Source: Flavobacterium rhamnosiphilum | GTDB taxonomy: Bacteria; Bacteroidota; Bacteroidia; Flavobacteriales; Flavobacteriaceae | Assembly (NCBI RefSeq): GCF_004349195.1 | Contig: NZ_SMLG01000002.1 | Span: forward strand, 186,001-250,000 | Length of the DNA: 64,000 nucleotides | Direction: 5' to 3' | Shown here: piece by piece, positions 43,619 to 51,864 of the stretch | Layout: each line of letters starts with the position of its first letter | Numbering within the stretch: position 1 is the stretch's first letter | Made by a program: the position numbers and the translations under genes | Notes under the pieces: generated by a model | Databases searched by the model: none | Seen by the model: the letters and a program-made list of their open reading frames with translations, nothing else | What the model was told of the DNA's origin: nothing

Positions 43619-44611
43619 TTATTTTAAAAAGTAATCGGCATCAATTAATCGGTTTCCCGTTTCATCATTAACGGCGTAGTTAAAACCTCCTTGAATGCAA
43701 TACGAACCATATTCCCCTTTTTTATTCAAGGCGATAAAACCAACTTGAATGTCTTTTAGGTCTTTATTTCTATTCTTTGTTAATTTTACAATTCGAGCAA
43801 CCGCTTCTTCACAGGCTTTTTGTGGAGATTTCCCTTGACGCATCAATTCGACAACCAAGTGGCAACCTGAAATACGAATCACTTCTTCTCCGTGACCTGT
43901 AGCTGTGGCGGCACCAATTTCATTATCAACATACAAACCCGCACCTATAATTGGTGAGTCGCCTACACGTCCGTGCATTTTGAAAGCCATTCCGCTTGTG
44001 GTACAGGCACCAGAAAGATTCCCGCTCGCATCCAAAGCAATCATCCCAATCGTGTCATGATTTTCGATATTAGCGATGGGTTTGTATTTACTATCTTTCA
44101 GCCATTCTTTCCATTCTTTTTCGGATTCCTCGGTCAATAAATTTTCCTTTTTAAAACCTTGTGATAGCGCAAACTGTAAAGCACCATCACCAACCAACAT
44201 CACGTGTGGTGTTTTTTCCATCACACCTCGAGCTACCGAAATAGGATGTTTTATAAATTCCAAACAAGCTACTGATCCAATATTGGCATTTTCATCCATA
44301 ATGCAAGCATCAAGTGTAACCCGACCATCTCTATCTGGTCGTCCGCCATACCCCACACTTCGTTCTTTTGGGTCACCTTCGGGAACTTTCACTCCTGCTT
44401 CTACAGCATCTAAAGCTCTCCCTTTATTTTTTAATATTTCCCAAGCGGCAGCGTTAGCTTGTATCCCAAAATTCCATGTAGAAAGTACAATGGGTTTCTT
44501 TCCTTTTTTAGATGAAAAATCATTTTCTTCTGGTTTCCCTTTGAATGAATTTAACGCCACAGCTGCGGAAGCTATCGCCGCTGTTTTTATAAAACTCCTA
44601 CGGTTAGTCAT
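43619..44611 (-). CDS. N(4)-(beta-N-acetylglucosaminyl)-L-asparaginase
   Basis: Glycosylasparaginase that cuts the GlcNAc-Asn bond of N-glycoprotein remnants, an Ntn hydrolase activated by self-cleavage before Thr187 in NIENHDTIGM. Other family landmarks are STWNFGIQANAAAWEIL, GRPDRDGRVTLDACIM, the substrate-site GRVGDSPIIGAGLYVDNEIGAA and GHGEEVIRISG. The N-terminus carries a twin-arginine-like RRSFIK followed by a hydrophobic stretch, so the enzyme is exported. Length of 330 aa fits. It is flanked by a ROK kinase (54 nt upstream) and cutC (0 nt downstream). Confidence 0.95.
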   Translation of the reverse strand: MTNRRSFIKTAAIASAAVALNSFKGKPEENDFSSKKGKKPIVLSTWNFGIQANAAAWEILKNKGRALDAVEAGVKVPEGDPKERSVGYGGRPDRDGRVTLDACIMDENANIGSVACLEFIKHPISVARGVMEKTPHVMLVGDGALQFALSQGFKKENLLTEESEKEWKEWLKDSKYKPIANIENHDTIGMIALDASGNLSGACTTSGMAFKMHGRVGDSPIIGAGLYVDNEIGAATATGHGEEVIRISGCHLVVELMRQGKSPQKACEEAVARIVKLTKNRNKDLKDIQVGFIALNKKGEYGSYCIQGGFNYAVNDETGNRLIDADYFLK

Positions 44612-44665
44612 ATTTTCTATTTTATATTAATCCAAATTTGGTTTAAAAATAATTATAATTAAATA

Positions 44666-45568
44666 CTATATTTCACATAGTAAACTTGTAGCACCCAGTA
44701 AAGCCGAAATTTCATTATCAGTGGACACTAAGATAGTGACTTCACTCCCGGCCTCCTTAATTTTTTGTTGAAAAGCCGGCAAGAAATAGACACTGGCATT
44801 TGCAATTTTACCCCCAATTATAAAACTATCTGCTTCAAAACTCCTTAACCACGGAAGTACAATTTCGGCTAAATCAGCTCCTACTTCCTCGAATACTTTT
44901 ATAGCCAAAACATCTCCATCATTTGCACGATTAAAAAGTTCAAGACCATTGCTGATTTTTATACCACTTACAGCTTCATAACGAGATAAAAGCCCTCGAG
45001 CTGACACATAATCTTCAGCCATTCCCTCTTTAAATGGGAGGTTATATAACTCGCCATCTGTTGGCACTTGAGTTCCTGAATCTATTGCTTTACCGTTATC
45101 TATAAAAGAAGCCCCGAGACCAGTACCAAGGGTAACTGCCATTACTCTTTTTGAACTATTTTCTGCATTTTTAAAAAATTCTCCTTTACCAAAACAATTG
45201 GCATCATTATCGAAAAGAATGGGTAAATCATCAGAAAAATGAAGCCTTTCTTGAATTAATTCCCGGATATTTAAACTATAAAAATGTTCATATTTAGCCT
45301 GCCCTTTTATCCAACAAGTGCCACTTTCATAATCAAATGGACCCGGCATACATACTGCTAATCCTTCCAACTTTTCTATCCCGGAATCCTTCCATGAAGT
45401 TCGAATCGCTTTTTCCCAAATAGCCATAACCTCAGCTACTGGCAAATTAGAATCAAAAGACTCCTTATGCACCGAAAAATCAAGAACTTTCATCTCATTA
45501 ATATCTATAACTGCTGCAGTAATGTGAGTTCCTCCAACATCTAACCCTAATGCATATTCTTTATTCAT
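44666..45568 (-). CDS. ROK family sugar kinase
   Basis: A 300-residue ROK protein: the ATP-phosphate motif LGLDVGGTHITAAVID at the start, ILFDNDANCFGKGEF in the middle (catalytic Asp), and VTLGTGLGASF. There is no N-terminal DNA-binding domain, so it is a kinase rather than a repressor. The usual ROK zinc motif GCxCGxxGCxE is missing; the matching stretch reads ELYNLPFKEGMAEDY. Given the locus, likely substrates are GlcNAc, mannose or a related hexose released from N-glycans. It lies 70 nt after the GH20 gene. Confidence 0.88.
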   Translation of the reverse strand: MNKEYALGLDVGGTHITAAVIDINEMKVLDFSVHKESFDSNLPVAEVMAIWEKAIRTSWKDSGIEKLEGLAVCMPGPFDYESGTCWIKGQAKYEHFYSLNIRELIQERLHFSDDLPILFDNDANCFGKGEFFKNAENSSKRVMAVTLGTGLGASFIDNGKAIDSGTQVPTDGELYNLPFKEGMAEDYVSARGLLSRYEAVSGIKISNGLELFNRANDGDVLAIKVFEEVGADLAEIVLPWLRSFEADSFIIGGKIANASVYFLPAFQQKIKEAGSEVTILVSTDNEISALLGATSLLCEI

Positions 45569-45638
45569 TTATTTTTTTCTTGTATTTACTATTTGTTAAA
45601 AAAGTTATTTTATAACTTTTTGTGCAATTTCATCTGAC

Positions 45639-47960
45639 CTATTCTACTATAATTTCATCTACAAATAACCACCCTGGTTTTCCTGCACCACTATGACCCG
45701 GAGGACAAAGATTATTTTTAGCCGTTACTCTGATATACCTTACTGACTGCTGTGCAAATGCTGCGCTAAAATCATATAATACCGTTTTCTGATTCGTATC
45801 GATTGGGTTGTTAATCGTTTTTATTTCAGTAAAAACTGTTCCATCAGTTGAAACTTCAAATTTCACTGATTGCGGTAAAAAAATCCAGTCACTGTAATTT
45901 TGCAAACAACCCAATGAAATAGTTTTAATTGGTTTTGTTTCATCTAAATCGACTGTTGCAATCATATCTTTCCCGCTGAATCCATGCCAGTATTTACCTA
46001 CTGCATTAGTACCTCTAACCCCATCCGTTAAAGAGTTTGGACCATCGGCCAAGTAATATTGACTTACCGGATTAGTGTATTTGACAGTACTTCCAACTGC
46101 TTTATGCATCACAAAGTTTTGCTTTGCAGCCTGCAGTCCTTTTATTTGTCCGTCTACAACCGTGGATGCTTTTAATACAAGAGATGATTTAATAGCTATA
46201 GGTTTTTCGTATTTTTCGCTTTGTATGGTAGGTTCCGTACCATCCGTTGTATAGCGAATCTGCCCATTCAATGCTTCAGTATAAAAACTTACCATCAATT
46301 GTCCGTTTTGAGAAGAGGGCTTGATATTTACCGTGAAATTACCCGGAGAATAATGCAAGCCTTTTTGTGCATATCCTTTAAAGTGATATTGCAATCGTTC
46401 ATTAAAACCATCCCAGTTTTTATTCTCTTTTGGAGACCATAACACTTCTGCTAACGCTGCCATACGAGGAAGCACCATATATTCCAGATGTTCAGTTGTT
46501 GTTATAAATTCGGTCCATACGTTACCCTGAGCACCCAACACATATTTTCCTTCTTCCTCATTTAATTCTTTAGGAATAGGCTCATAATCATATACTTTTT
46601 TAACGGTATTAAATCCTCCAATGGCGAAAGGTTCTCCCTCTGGCCCTGCCTGATAATGGTCAAAGTAACACGGAGAACCAGGAGTCATTACCACATTGTG
46701 TTTCATTTTTGCCGCTTCGATTCCACCTGCTTCACCTCGCCAACTCATAACAGCAGCTTCCGGAGCAAGCCCTCCTTCTAAAATTTCATCCCAGCCAATC
46801 ATTTTTCTGTTGTTGCTGAGGATAAACTTCTCCATTCTTTTCATGAAATAACTCTGTAATTCATCTTCGTTTTTCAGCCCTTCCGCTTTCATTCTTTCCT
46901 GACAACGGGGACATTTTTTCCAAGGTGCTTTGTCTACCTCATCCCCTCCTAAATGAATATAAGTAGAAGGGAAAAGTATCAAAACCTCACTAAGTACATC
47001 CTGTAAAAAAGAGAAAACCTCTTCATTTCCAGCACAATAATTAGAGGACATATTAGTATAGTTACCTCCAGTTAAAGGCAATTGCGGTTGTTGCGTGCAA
47101 CTCAATTGCGGATAAGAAGCAATCGCAGAAGCTACATGGCCCGGCATTTCAATTTCAGGAACTATGGTTATATTTCTCTCTGCAGCATATTTTACAATTT
47201 CTTTAATTTGTTCTTGTGTATAAAAACCTCCGTAAGTTGGCTTTTCTCCCTCTTTAGCTTGTGGTCTTTCTCGCCAATTTAGATTAGTATTATCTACTCT
47301 CCAAGCCCCTATTTCTGTAAGTTTTGGATATTTTTTTATTTCAATTCTCCATCCTTGATCATCCACAAGGTGCCAGTGAAACACATTAATTTTGTAGGAT
47401 GCCATCAAGTCAATGTATTCTTTTATCATATCGGGACCAAAGAAATGACGGCTTACATCAAGATGCATTCCTCTCCATTTAAAACGAGGATAATCATTCA
47501 CTTGCATAACCGGCACTTCCAAAGCCGCATTAGTACGTATAGCCGGTAAGGTTTGCAATATCGATTGTATGCCGTAAAAAACACCTTTTGGGCTGCTCGC
47601 TTTAATCACAATAGCAGTTGGTGATACAGTTAACTGATATCCTTCATCTTGAATGCTTTTTTCAATTACAAACTCCACTTTTTTCGCTGCAGCTTTATTT
47701 GATTTTAAAGAAAATCCTGAAATATTTTTAATATAGGATGCCAAAAAATCAGCAGTTGCTTTTAACTCTTTTTGTGATTTTTTGTATTGGATAGTCGTAT
47801 TTCCATCAATTGTAAAGTTACCATTCCCCATTTTAAGATCTACGGGTTTTGGAATAATAGAAGGTTGTTGCTGCGCATTTACTAACATTGGAGCTAATAA
47901 AAGAAATAATAGAACTGAACTTCTAAGTGCCGTAACTGTTTGTTTTATTATACTGTTCAT
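45639..47960 (-). CDS. Exported GH20 beta-N-acetylhexosaminidase
   Basis: A 773-residue enzyme: signal peptide (ending VNAQ), a GH20 alpha/beta N-domain (about 30-155), and a TIM-barrel with RGMHLDVSRHFF, NVFHWHLVDDQGWR and the catalytic pair in HLGGDEVDKAPW. A chitobiase-type C-terminal beta domain (about 540-615: IRYTTDGTEPT) and a carbohydrate-binding F5/8-type domain (about 640-773) follow. It should remove terminal beta-GlcNAc or GalNAc from glycans after outer sugars are trimmed. It lies 103 nt downstream of the phosphatase-superfamily gene. Confidence 0.94.
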   Translation of the reverse strand: MNSIIKQTVTALRSSVLLFLLLAPMLVNAQQQPSIIPKPVDLKMGNGNFTIDGNTTIQYKKSQKELKATADFLASYIKNISGFSLKSNKAAAKKVEFVIEKSIQDEGYQLTVSPTAIVIKASSPKGVFYGIQSILQTLPAIRTNAALEVPVMQVNDYPRFKWRGMHLDVSRHFFGPDMIKEYIDLMASYKINVFHWHLVDDQGWRIEIKKYPKLTEIGAWRVDNTNLNWRERPQAKEGEKPTYGGFYTQEQIKEIVKYAAERNITIVPEIEMPGHVASAIASYPQLSCTQQPQLPLTGGNYTNMSSNYCAGNEEVFSFLQDVLSEVLILFPSTYIHLGGDEVDKAPWKKCPRCQERMKAEGLKNEDELQSYFMKRMEKFILSNNRKMIGWDEILEGGLAPEAAVMSWRGEAGGIEAAKMKHNVVMTPGSPCYFDHYQAGPEGEPFAIGGFNTVKKVYDYEPIPKELNEEEGKYVLGAQGNVWTEFITTTEHLEYMVLPRMAALAEVLWSPKENKNWDGFNERLQYHFKGYAQKGLHYSPGNFTVNIKPSSQNGQLMVSFYTEALNGQIRYTTDGTEPTIQSEKYEKPIAIKSSLVLKASTVVDGQIKGLQAAKQNFVMHKAVGSTVKYTNPVSQYYLADGPNSLTDGVRGTNAVGKYWHGFSGKDMIATVDLDETKPIKTISLGCLQNYSDWIFLPQSVKFEVSTDGTVFTEIKTINNPIDTNQKTVLYDFSAAFAQQSVRYIRVTAKNNLCPPGHSGAGKPGWLFVDEIIVE

Positions 47961-48063
47961 CGGTTATATTTTTATTTTGATAATCTAAAAAGAAGCTATT
48001 CTCACCCCTCCATGTTTTAACTGGTTTCTACTACTCAAAGCCTATCACTTGAAAACGGGTTTA

Positions 48064-49146
48064 TTATTTCAATACTTCTGTTATTTCTTTAGCAACCGGA
48101 TGACTGGCCTTAAAAGTATACCCTAGTAATTTAGCAATAGTCTGGGCAAATTGTTCCTGATAGAATTGTCCTTCCGTTTTTATTTCTCCTTTGCCAGTAA
48201 TTCCAGGTCCCATAGCAGCAAACCATATTTCGGATGCGCCTTGTATGGAACTTCCATGACTCGTCCATTCTGCTTTAATTTTATCCCCACGGCCATGATC
48301 CGTTGTAAAGACTAAAGCAGTTTTGTTTTTATACTGTGGATCATTTTGCACAAAATCCCATATTTGCTTAATCCATGCATCTACTTGATGAGCAGCATCT
48401 AAATAGGAACGATATTGTCCTCCATGTGCCCATTCATCTGTTTCTCCATAGGCGATATACAATACTTTTGGCTTATTGGTCTTTAATTCCTCCAAAGCTT
48501 CATAATGCGTAAAAACATCAAAACACTCATCTGTATGCCAAGGCTTATAGGAATCAGCCAACATATCATTGATCAATTTTTGTTGGACAGTTGGTTTATT
48601 TCCTCCAATTTTATCATAGGCCGAAGCTACAGGGATACCACTTCGCTTTTCATTTAAGATTCTATCAAATGCTTCCCAAGCACCAAAAGCAGCCACTTTA
48701 CCCTTAAACTTTGGTTGTTGGTTTAAAAACTCCAATACAGTAACATGAGGATTCGGCTTATACTCATTTGAATTGATTGCGGGATCAGCATAACCGGTCA
48801 TTATTTCACTATACCCAGGATAACTAAACCAGTGTGGATTGGCATTATTTACCTTATTGTTATAATTTCTGTTGCCATATAATTGTCCTTTTTCAGCAAC
48901 TACTGACCACATAAAAGGTATTAGCTTTTCCCTGCGTTCTTTATCATCATCACTCCAATATTTTTTAAAAATATAAGTGCTATCACCCTGATTAAATTTT
49001 CGATTATTAGCAATGGAAGAATCCATTCCTTTAAAAAGTTCCTGCCATCTAAACCCATCTGTTGTTATGATGATGATGTTTTCTGCTTGTTGTGCATTAG
49101 AAATAACACTTGTAAAAACCAACAATAGTACTGCAATTTTCTTCAT
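48064..49146 (-). CDS. Exported alkaline-phosphatase-superfamily hydrolase
   Basis: A 360-residue exported protein (signal peptide ending ISNAQ) of the nucleotide pyrophosphatase/phosphodiesterase type within the alkaline phosphatase superfamily. Metal-site and nucleophile segments are IIITTDGFRWQELF, HWFSYPGYSEIMTG (candidate nucleophile Ser or Thr), YGETDEWAHGG, VFTTDHGRG and WTSHGSS. It should cleave phosphate mono- or diesters. Inside an N-glycan locus, removing phosphate from mannose-6-phosphate is a natural suggestion, and one of the two GH92 genes shows a change expected for mannose-phosphate diester cleavage. The substrate is not proven. Confidence 0.85.
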   Translation of the reverse strand: MKKIAVLLLVFTSVISNAQQAENIIIITTDGFRWQELFKGMDSSIANNRKFNQGDSTYIFKKYWSDDDKERREKLIPFMWSVVAEKGQLYGNRNYNNKVNNANPHWFSYPGYSEIMTGYADPAINSNEYKPNPHVTVLEFLNQQPKFKGKVAAFGAWEAFDRILNEKRSGIPVASAYDKIGGNKPTVQQKLINDMLADSYKPWHTDECFDVFTHYEALEELKTNKPKVLYIAYGETDEWAHGGQYRSYLDAAHQVDAWIKQIWDFVQNDPQYKNKTALVFTTDHGRGDKIKAEWTSHGSSIQGASEIWFAAMGPGITGKGEIKTEGQFYQEQFAQTIAKLLGYTFKASHPVAKEITEVLK

Positions 49147-49268
49147 TTTATTTTTTTATCAAATTATAAATAATATACTTTTTCGTTGTTTTTGATAAAC
49201 GCTTACTTAATCAATTAATTTGTTGTTTTCAACTGGATTAATACTGATTATAAAATATCCAAATTGAA

Positions 49269-50357
49269 TTATTTAGCTATTTTTATTTGATCTATCGCAT
49301 CCAGCATCCCATTGCGCGGACTGTCTAAAACCAGTTCCCAAAACATAATACCTCCTAGCTTCTTTTGTATTGCATAGCTCGTTTTTGCCTTAACAGAAGC
49401 AATATCATCACCAGTAGCAAATAATTTTAATTTTTCATTATACCAGTAAGGTGCCTTTGCTTTTTTATCCCAAAAATATTTCCAACCATCAACCGCTGTA
49501 AATGAAGTGGTATATTTTTTAAAATTTACACCACCAGTTGGTTCACCAGATTGATATAAACCGTTATTAATATTGGATACTTCTTTCCAAATGCGGGTAT
49601 AAAAGGCTGCTCCAATAACAAGTTTTTTGGCAGGTATTCCCAATTTTAATAAATAGCTTACCGCTTTATCTGTAGATTCTTCATCCTTTTTAGTGCTAAA
49701 CAATGGCGTATGATGTCCCGTTACTTTTGAATAACCGTTTACCAAATCGTAACTCATAATATTAACGCGATCCACCAATGGCATTATTTTTTTCCATTCG
49801 ACAGATTCGTCTAAATATTTCTGGAATCCTCCAGCCGCAAAACTAAGTTCATTCTTATTCCCTAAGGTTTTGCGAAGAATTTTGATAAGCTCCGTAAAAT
49901 TTTTTTTGTCAGCTTGTTGATACAAATGCCCTGGAACTCCTTCTATAGTGGGATATTCCCAATCTAAATCTATTCCGTCACACTTAAAATAAGTATTGAC
50001 TTCTTGTACCGACTTTGCAAAAACTGCTCTTCCCTTTACTGTAGAAAAAACATCGGAACAAGGAGCACAACCACCCCAACCGCCTAATGACAGCATGATT
50101 TTTAACTGCGGGTTTTTAGCTTTTAATGATACTAGATATTTGATAGTAAGAGAATCTTTAGCCGTGTCAACATTTAACTTACCCTCTTTCAAATGACAAA
50201 AACTATAAATAATATGCGTCAGTTTATTTATCTCAAACTCATTTATTAGTTTATCATCACCCGTGTAATATGCAATTACAGCTAGATTTTTATTGCTCTG
50301 AGCTGCTATACCATTAGTGACAAGAAGTAACAAAAAAAGGAATTTTATACTCTTCAT
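49269..50357 (-). CDS. GH18 endo-beta-N-acetylglucosaminidase or chitinase
   Basis: A 362-residue exported GH18: signal peptide (MKSIKFLFLLLLVTNGIAAQ), strand 1 LAVIAYYTGDD, THIIYSFCHL, IMLSLGGWGGC and the catalytic DGIDLDWEYP, then WKYFWDKKAKAPYWYN and the ending LGGIMFWELVLDS. By size and context an Endo-type enzyme that cuts the chitobiose core of N-glycans is likely, but chitinase cannot be excluded; the Trp-rich ending resembles classical chitinases. I chose the ATG at 50357 over one at 50390, because the shorter form starts with a good signal peptide. It is 42 nt after GH125. Confidence 0.88.
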   Translation of the reverse strand: MKSIKFLFLLLLVTNGIAAQSNKNLAVIAYYTGDDKLINEFEINKLTHIIYSFCHLKEGKLNVDTAKDSLTIKYLVSLKAKNPQLKIMLSLGGWGGCAPCSDVFSTVKGRAVFAKSVQEVNTYFKCDGIDLDWEYPTIEGVPGHLYQQADKKNFTELIKILRKTLGNKNELSFAAGGFQKYLDESVEWKKIMPLVDRVNIMSYDLVNGYSKVTGHHTPLFSTKKDEESTDKAVSYLLKLGIPAKKLVIGAAFYTRIWKEVSNINNGLYQSGEPTGGVNFKKYTTSFTAVDGWKYFWDKKAKAPYWYNEKLKLFATGDDIASVKAKTSYAIQKKLGGIMFWELVLDSPRNGMLDAIDQIKIAK

Positions 50358-50399
50358 TTTTAAATTAGTATTAATTTTTTCCATTGCCATTGATATTGC

Positions 50400-51860
50400 C
50401 TAAATATTCTTATCACTTAAAATTTGAGGGTACTTGTTACTCGTATGAACAATCAACTCTCCAAAAAGCGTATTTGCCCATGCAAACCATTTTCGGGTAA
50501 ACTTTGTTGCGTCATCCTTATGAAAGGATTCGTGCATAAAACCAGTATCGGCATGTGTTTTTATCAAATTGCTAATACACTTTCTTATTTCCTTTTCATC
50601 TACACTGGTTATTGCTCTTAGAATTATACTCATCGGCCAGATGGTATCAGCGCCAGTATGCGGTCCTCCAACACCTTCACCCGCTTTTCCTTTATAAAAA
50701 AATGGATTGTTTTCTGAAAGGACTACTTTTCGGGTATTAAGATACAAACTACTATCCGGTTGGATCGCTCCTAAATACGGTAATGACAATAAAGATGGTA
50801 CATTGGCATCATCCATCATGTGAAAACTTCCGTATCCATTTACTTCAAAAGCGATTATTTTTCCAAACTTTGGGTGTTTGATAATTCCGTTTTCTTTTAA
50901 TCCTTTTTGCACTTGTTCTTGCAATTCTTTGGCTTTGGCAACCAAATCAGTATCCTTAATTTCCGGCAGAGAGAAAATCTCCATTAAATAGCCGAGTACT
51001 TCAATGGCAAACATATTACTTGGAATCAAATACCCAAACAAAGTACTGTCATCACTTGGTCTAAAGGTAGAAACAATGAGCCCGCAAGGTTTTACCGGAT
51101 AACCGTAACCACTCAATGGAACACCATCAGTAGCCCAAGCGGTAGTACGCTGAAAAGTGTAAGGACCTTTATTATCCATACGTTGCTGTTCTTTGAACGT
51201 TTGCAATACCAAAAGCATGGCTTTTTTCCATTGGCTGTCAAACAAGCTTATATCGCCCGTTTCTTTCCAATAGCCATGCGCCAATCGGATGGGATAACAC
51301 AAACTGTCAATCTCCCATTTGCGCTCATGAATTCCCGGTTGCATTTTGGTAATATCATTTTTCCATTCGCTTACCTGGTTGAAATCTTTATAAAAAGCAT
51401 TGGCATACGGATCAAGTAAAATGCATTTGGTTTGGCGGTTAATCACTCCTTTTACCAGTTCCCCGAGTTTTGCATCTTCCTTTACAAAAGGAATGTACGG
51501 CCAAATTTGGGCTGTACTGTCACGCAACCACATCGCATCAATATCTCCTGTGATTACGTATGTATCCGGTTTGCCATCGATAATTTCAAAATCGACTGTG
51601 GTGTCCAATGTATTCGGGAAACAGTTTTCGAATAACCATGCTAATTCAGGGTTAGCTATTTGTTTTTTGATGCGTACAATTGCCGCTTCAATCGCTTCAC
51701 TGGTAAATTTTCTTTCGGCTAATGGTGGACGTTTACTGACAAAATCCTTCATTGGAAAATTAAAAATATTGGACTCAGAAGCAAAAACTTCCGATTGAAT
51801 TGCCAATAATCCTGCGGATAAAATTCCTGTGTTTTTTATAAATTTTCTACGTGTTTGCAT
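50400..51860 (-). CDS. GH125 exo-alpha-1,6-mannosidase
   Basis: A 486-residue (alpha/alpha)6-barrel enzyme. The start MQTRRKFIKNTGILSAGLLA looks like a Tat or Sec export signal. GH125 landmarks are TYVITGDIDAMWLRDSTAQIWPY, GVINRQTKCILLDPYANAFY, WKNDITKMQPGIHERKWEIDSLCYPIRLAHGYW and PHTGADTIWPMSIILRA. These enzymes remove alpha-1,6-linked mannose from N-glycans and yeast-type mannan. It begins 4 nt after the GH92 gene upstream, so the two are tightly coupled. Confidence 0.95.
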   Translation of the reverse strand: MQTRRKFIKNTGILSAGLLAIQSEVFASESNIFNFPMKDFVSKRPPLAERKFTSEAIEAAIVRIKKQIANPELAWLFENCFPNTLDTTVDFEIIDGKPDTYVITGDIDAMWLRDSTAQIWPYIPFVKEDAKLGELVKGVINRQTKCILLDPYANAFYKDFNQVSEWKNDITKMQPGIHERKWEIDSLCYPIRLAHGYWKETGDISLFDSQWKKAMLLVLQTFKEQQRMDNKGPYTFQRTTAWATDGVPLSGYGYPVKPCGLIVSTFRPSDDSTLFGYLIPSNMFAIEVLGYLMEIFSLPEIKDTDLVAKAKELQEQVQKGLKENGIIKHPKFGKIIAFEVNGYGSFHMMDDANVPSLLSLPYLGAIQPDSSLYLNTRKVVLSENNPFFYKGKAGEGVGGPHTGADTIWPMSIILRAITSVDEKEIRKCISNLIKTHADTGFMHESFHKDDATKFTRKWFAWANTLFGELIVHTSNKYPQILSDKNI

Positions 51861-51864
51861 CGTA

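Noticed and set aside
51400..51798. 132-residue open frame opposite GH125
   Set aside because: Antisense to a gene with definite GH125 motifs; no start context and no homology-like segments.
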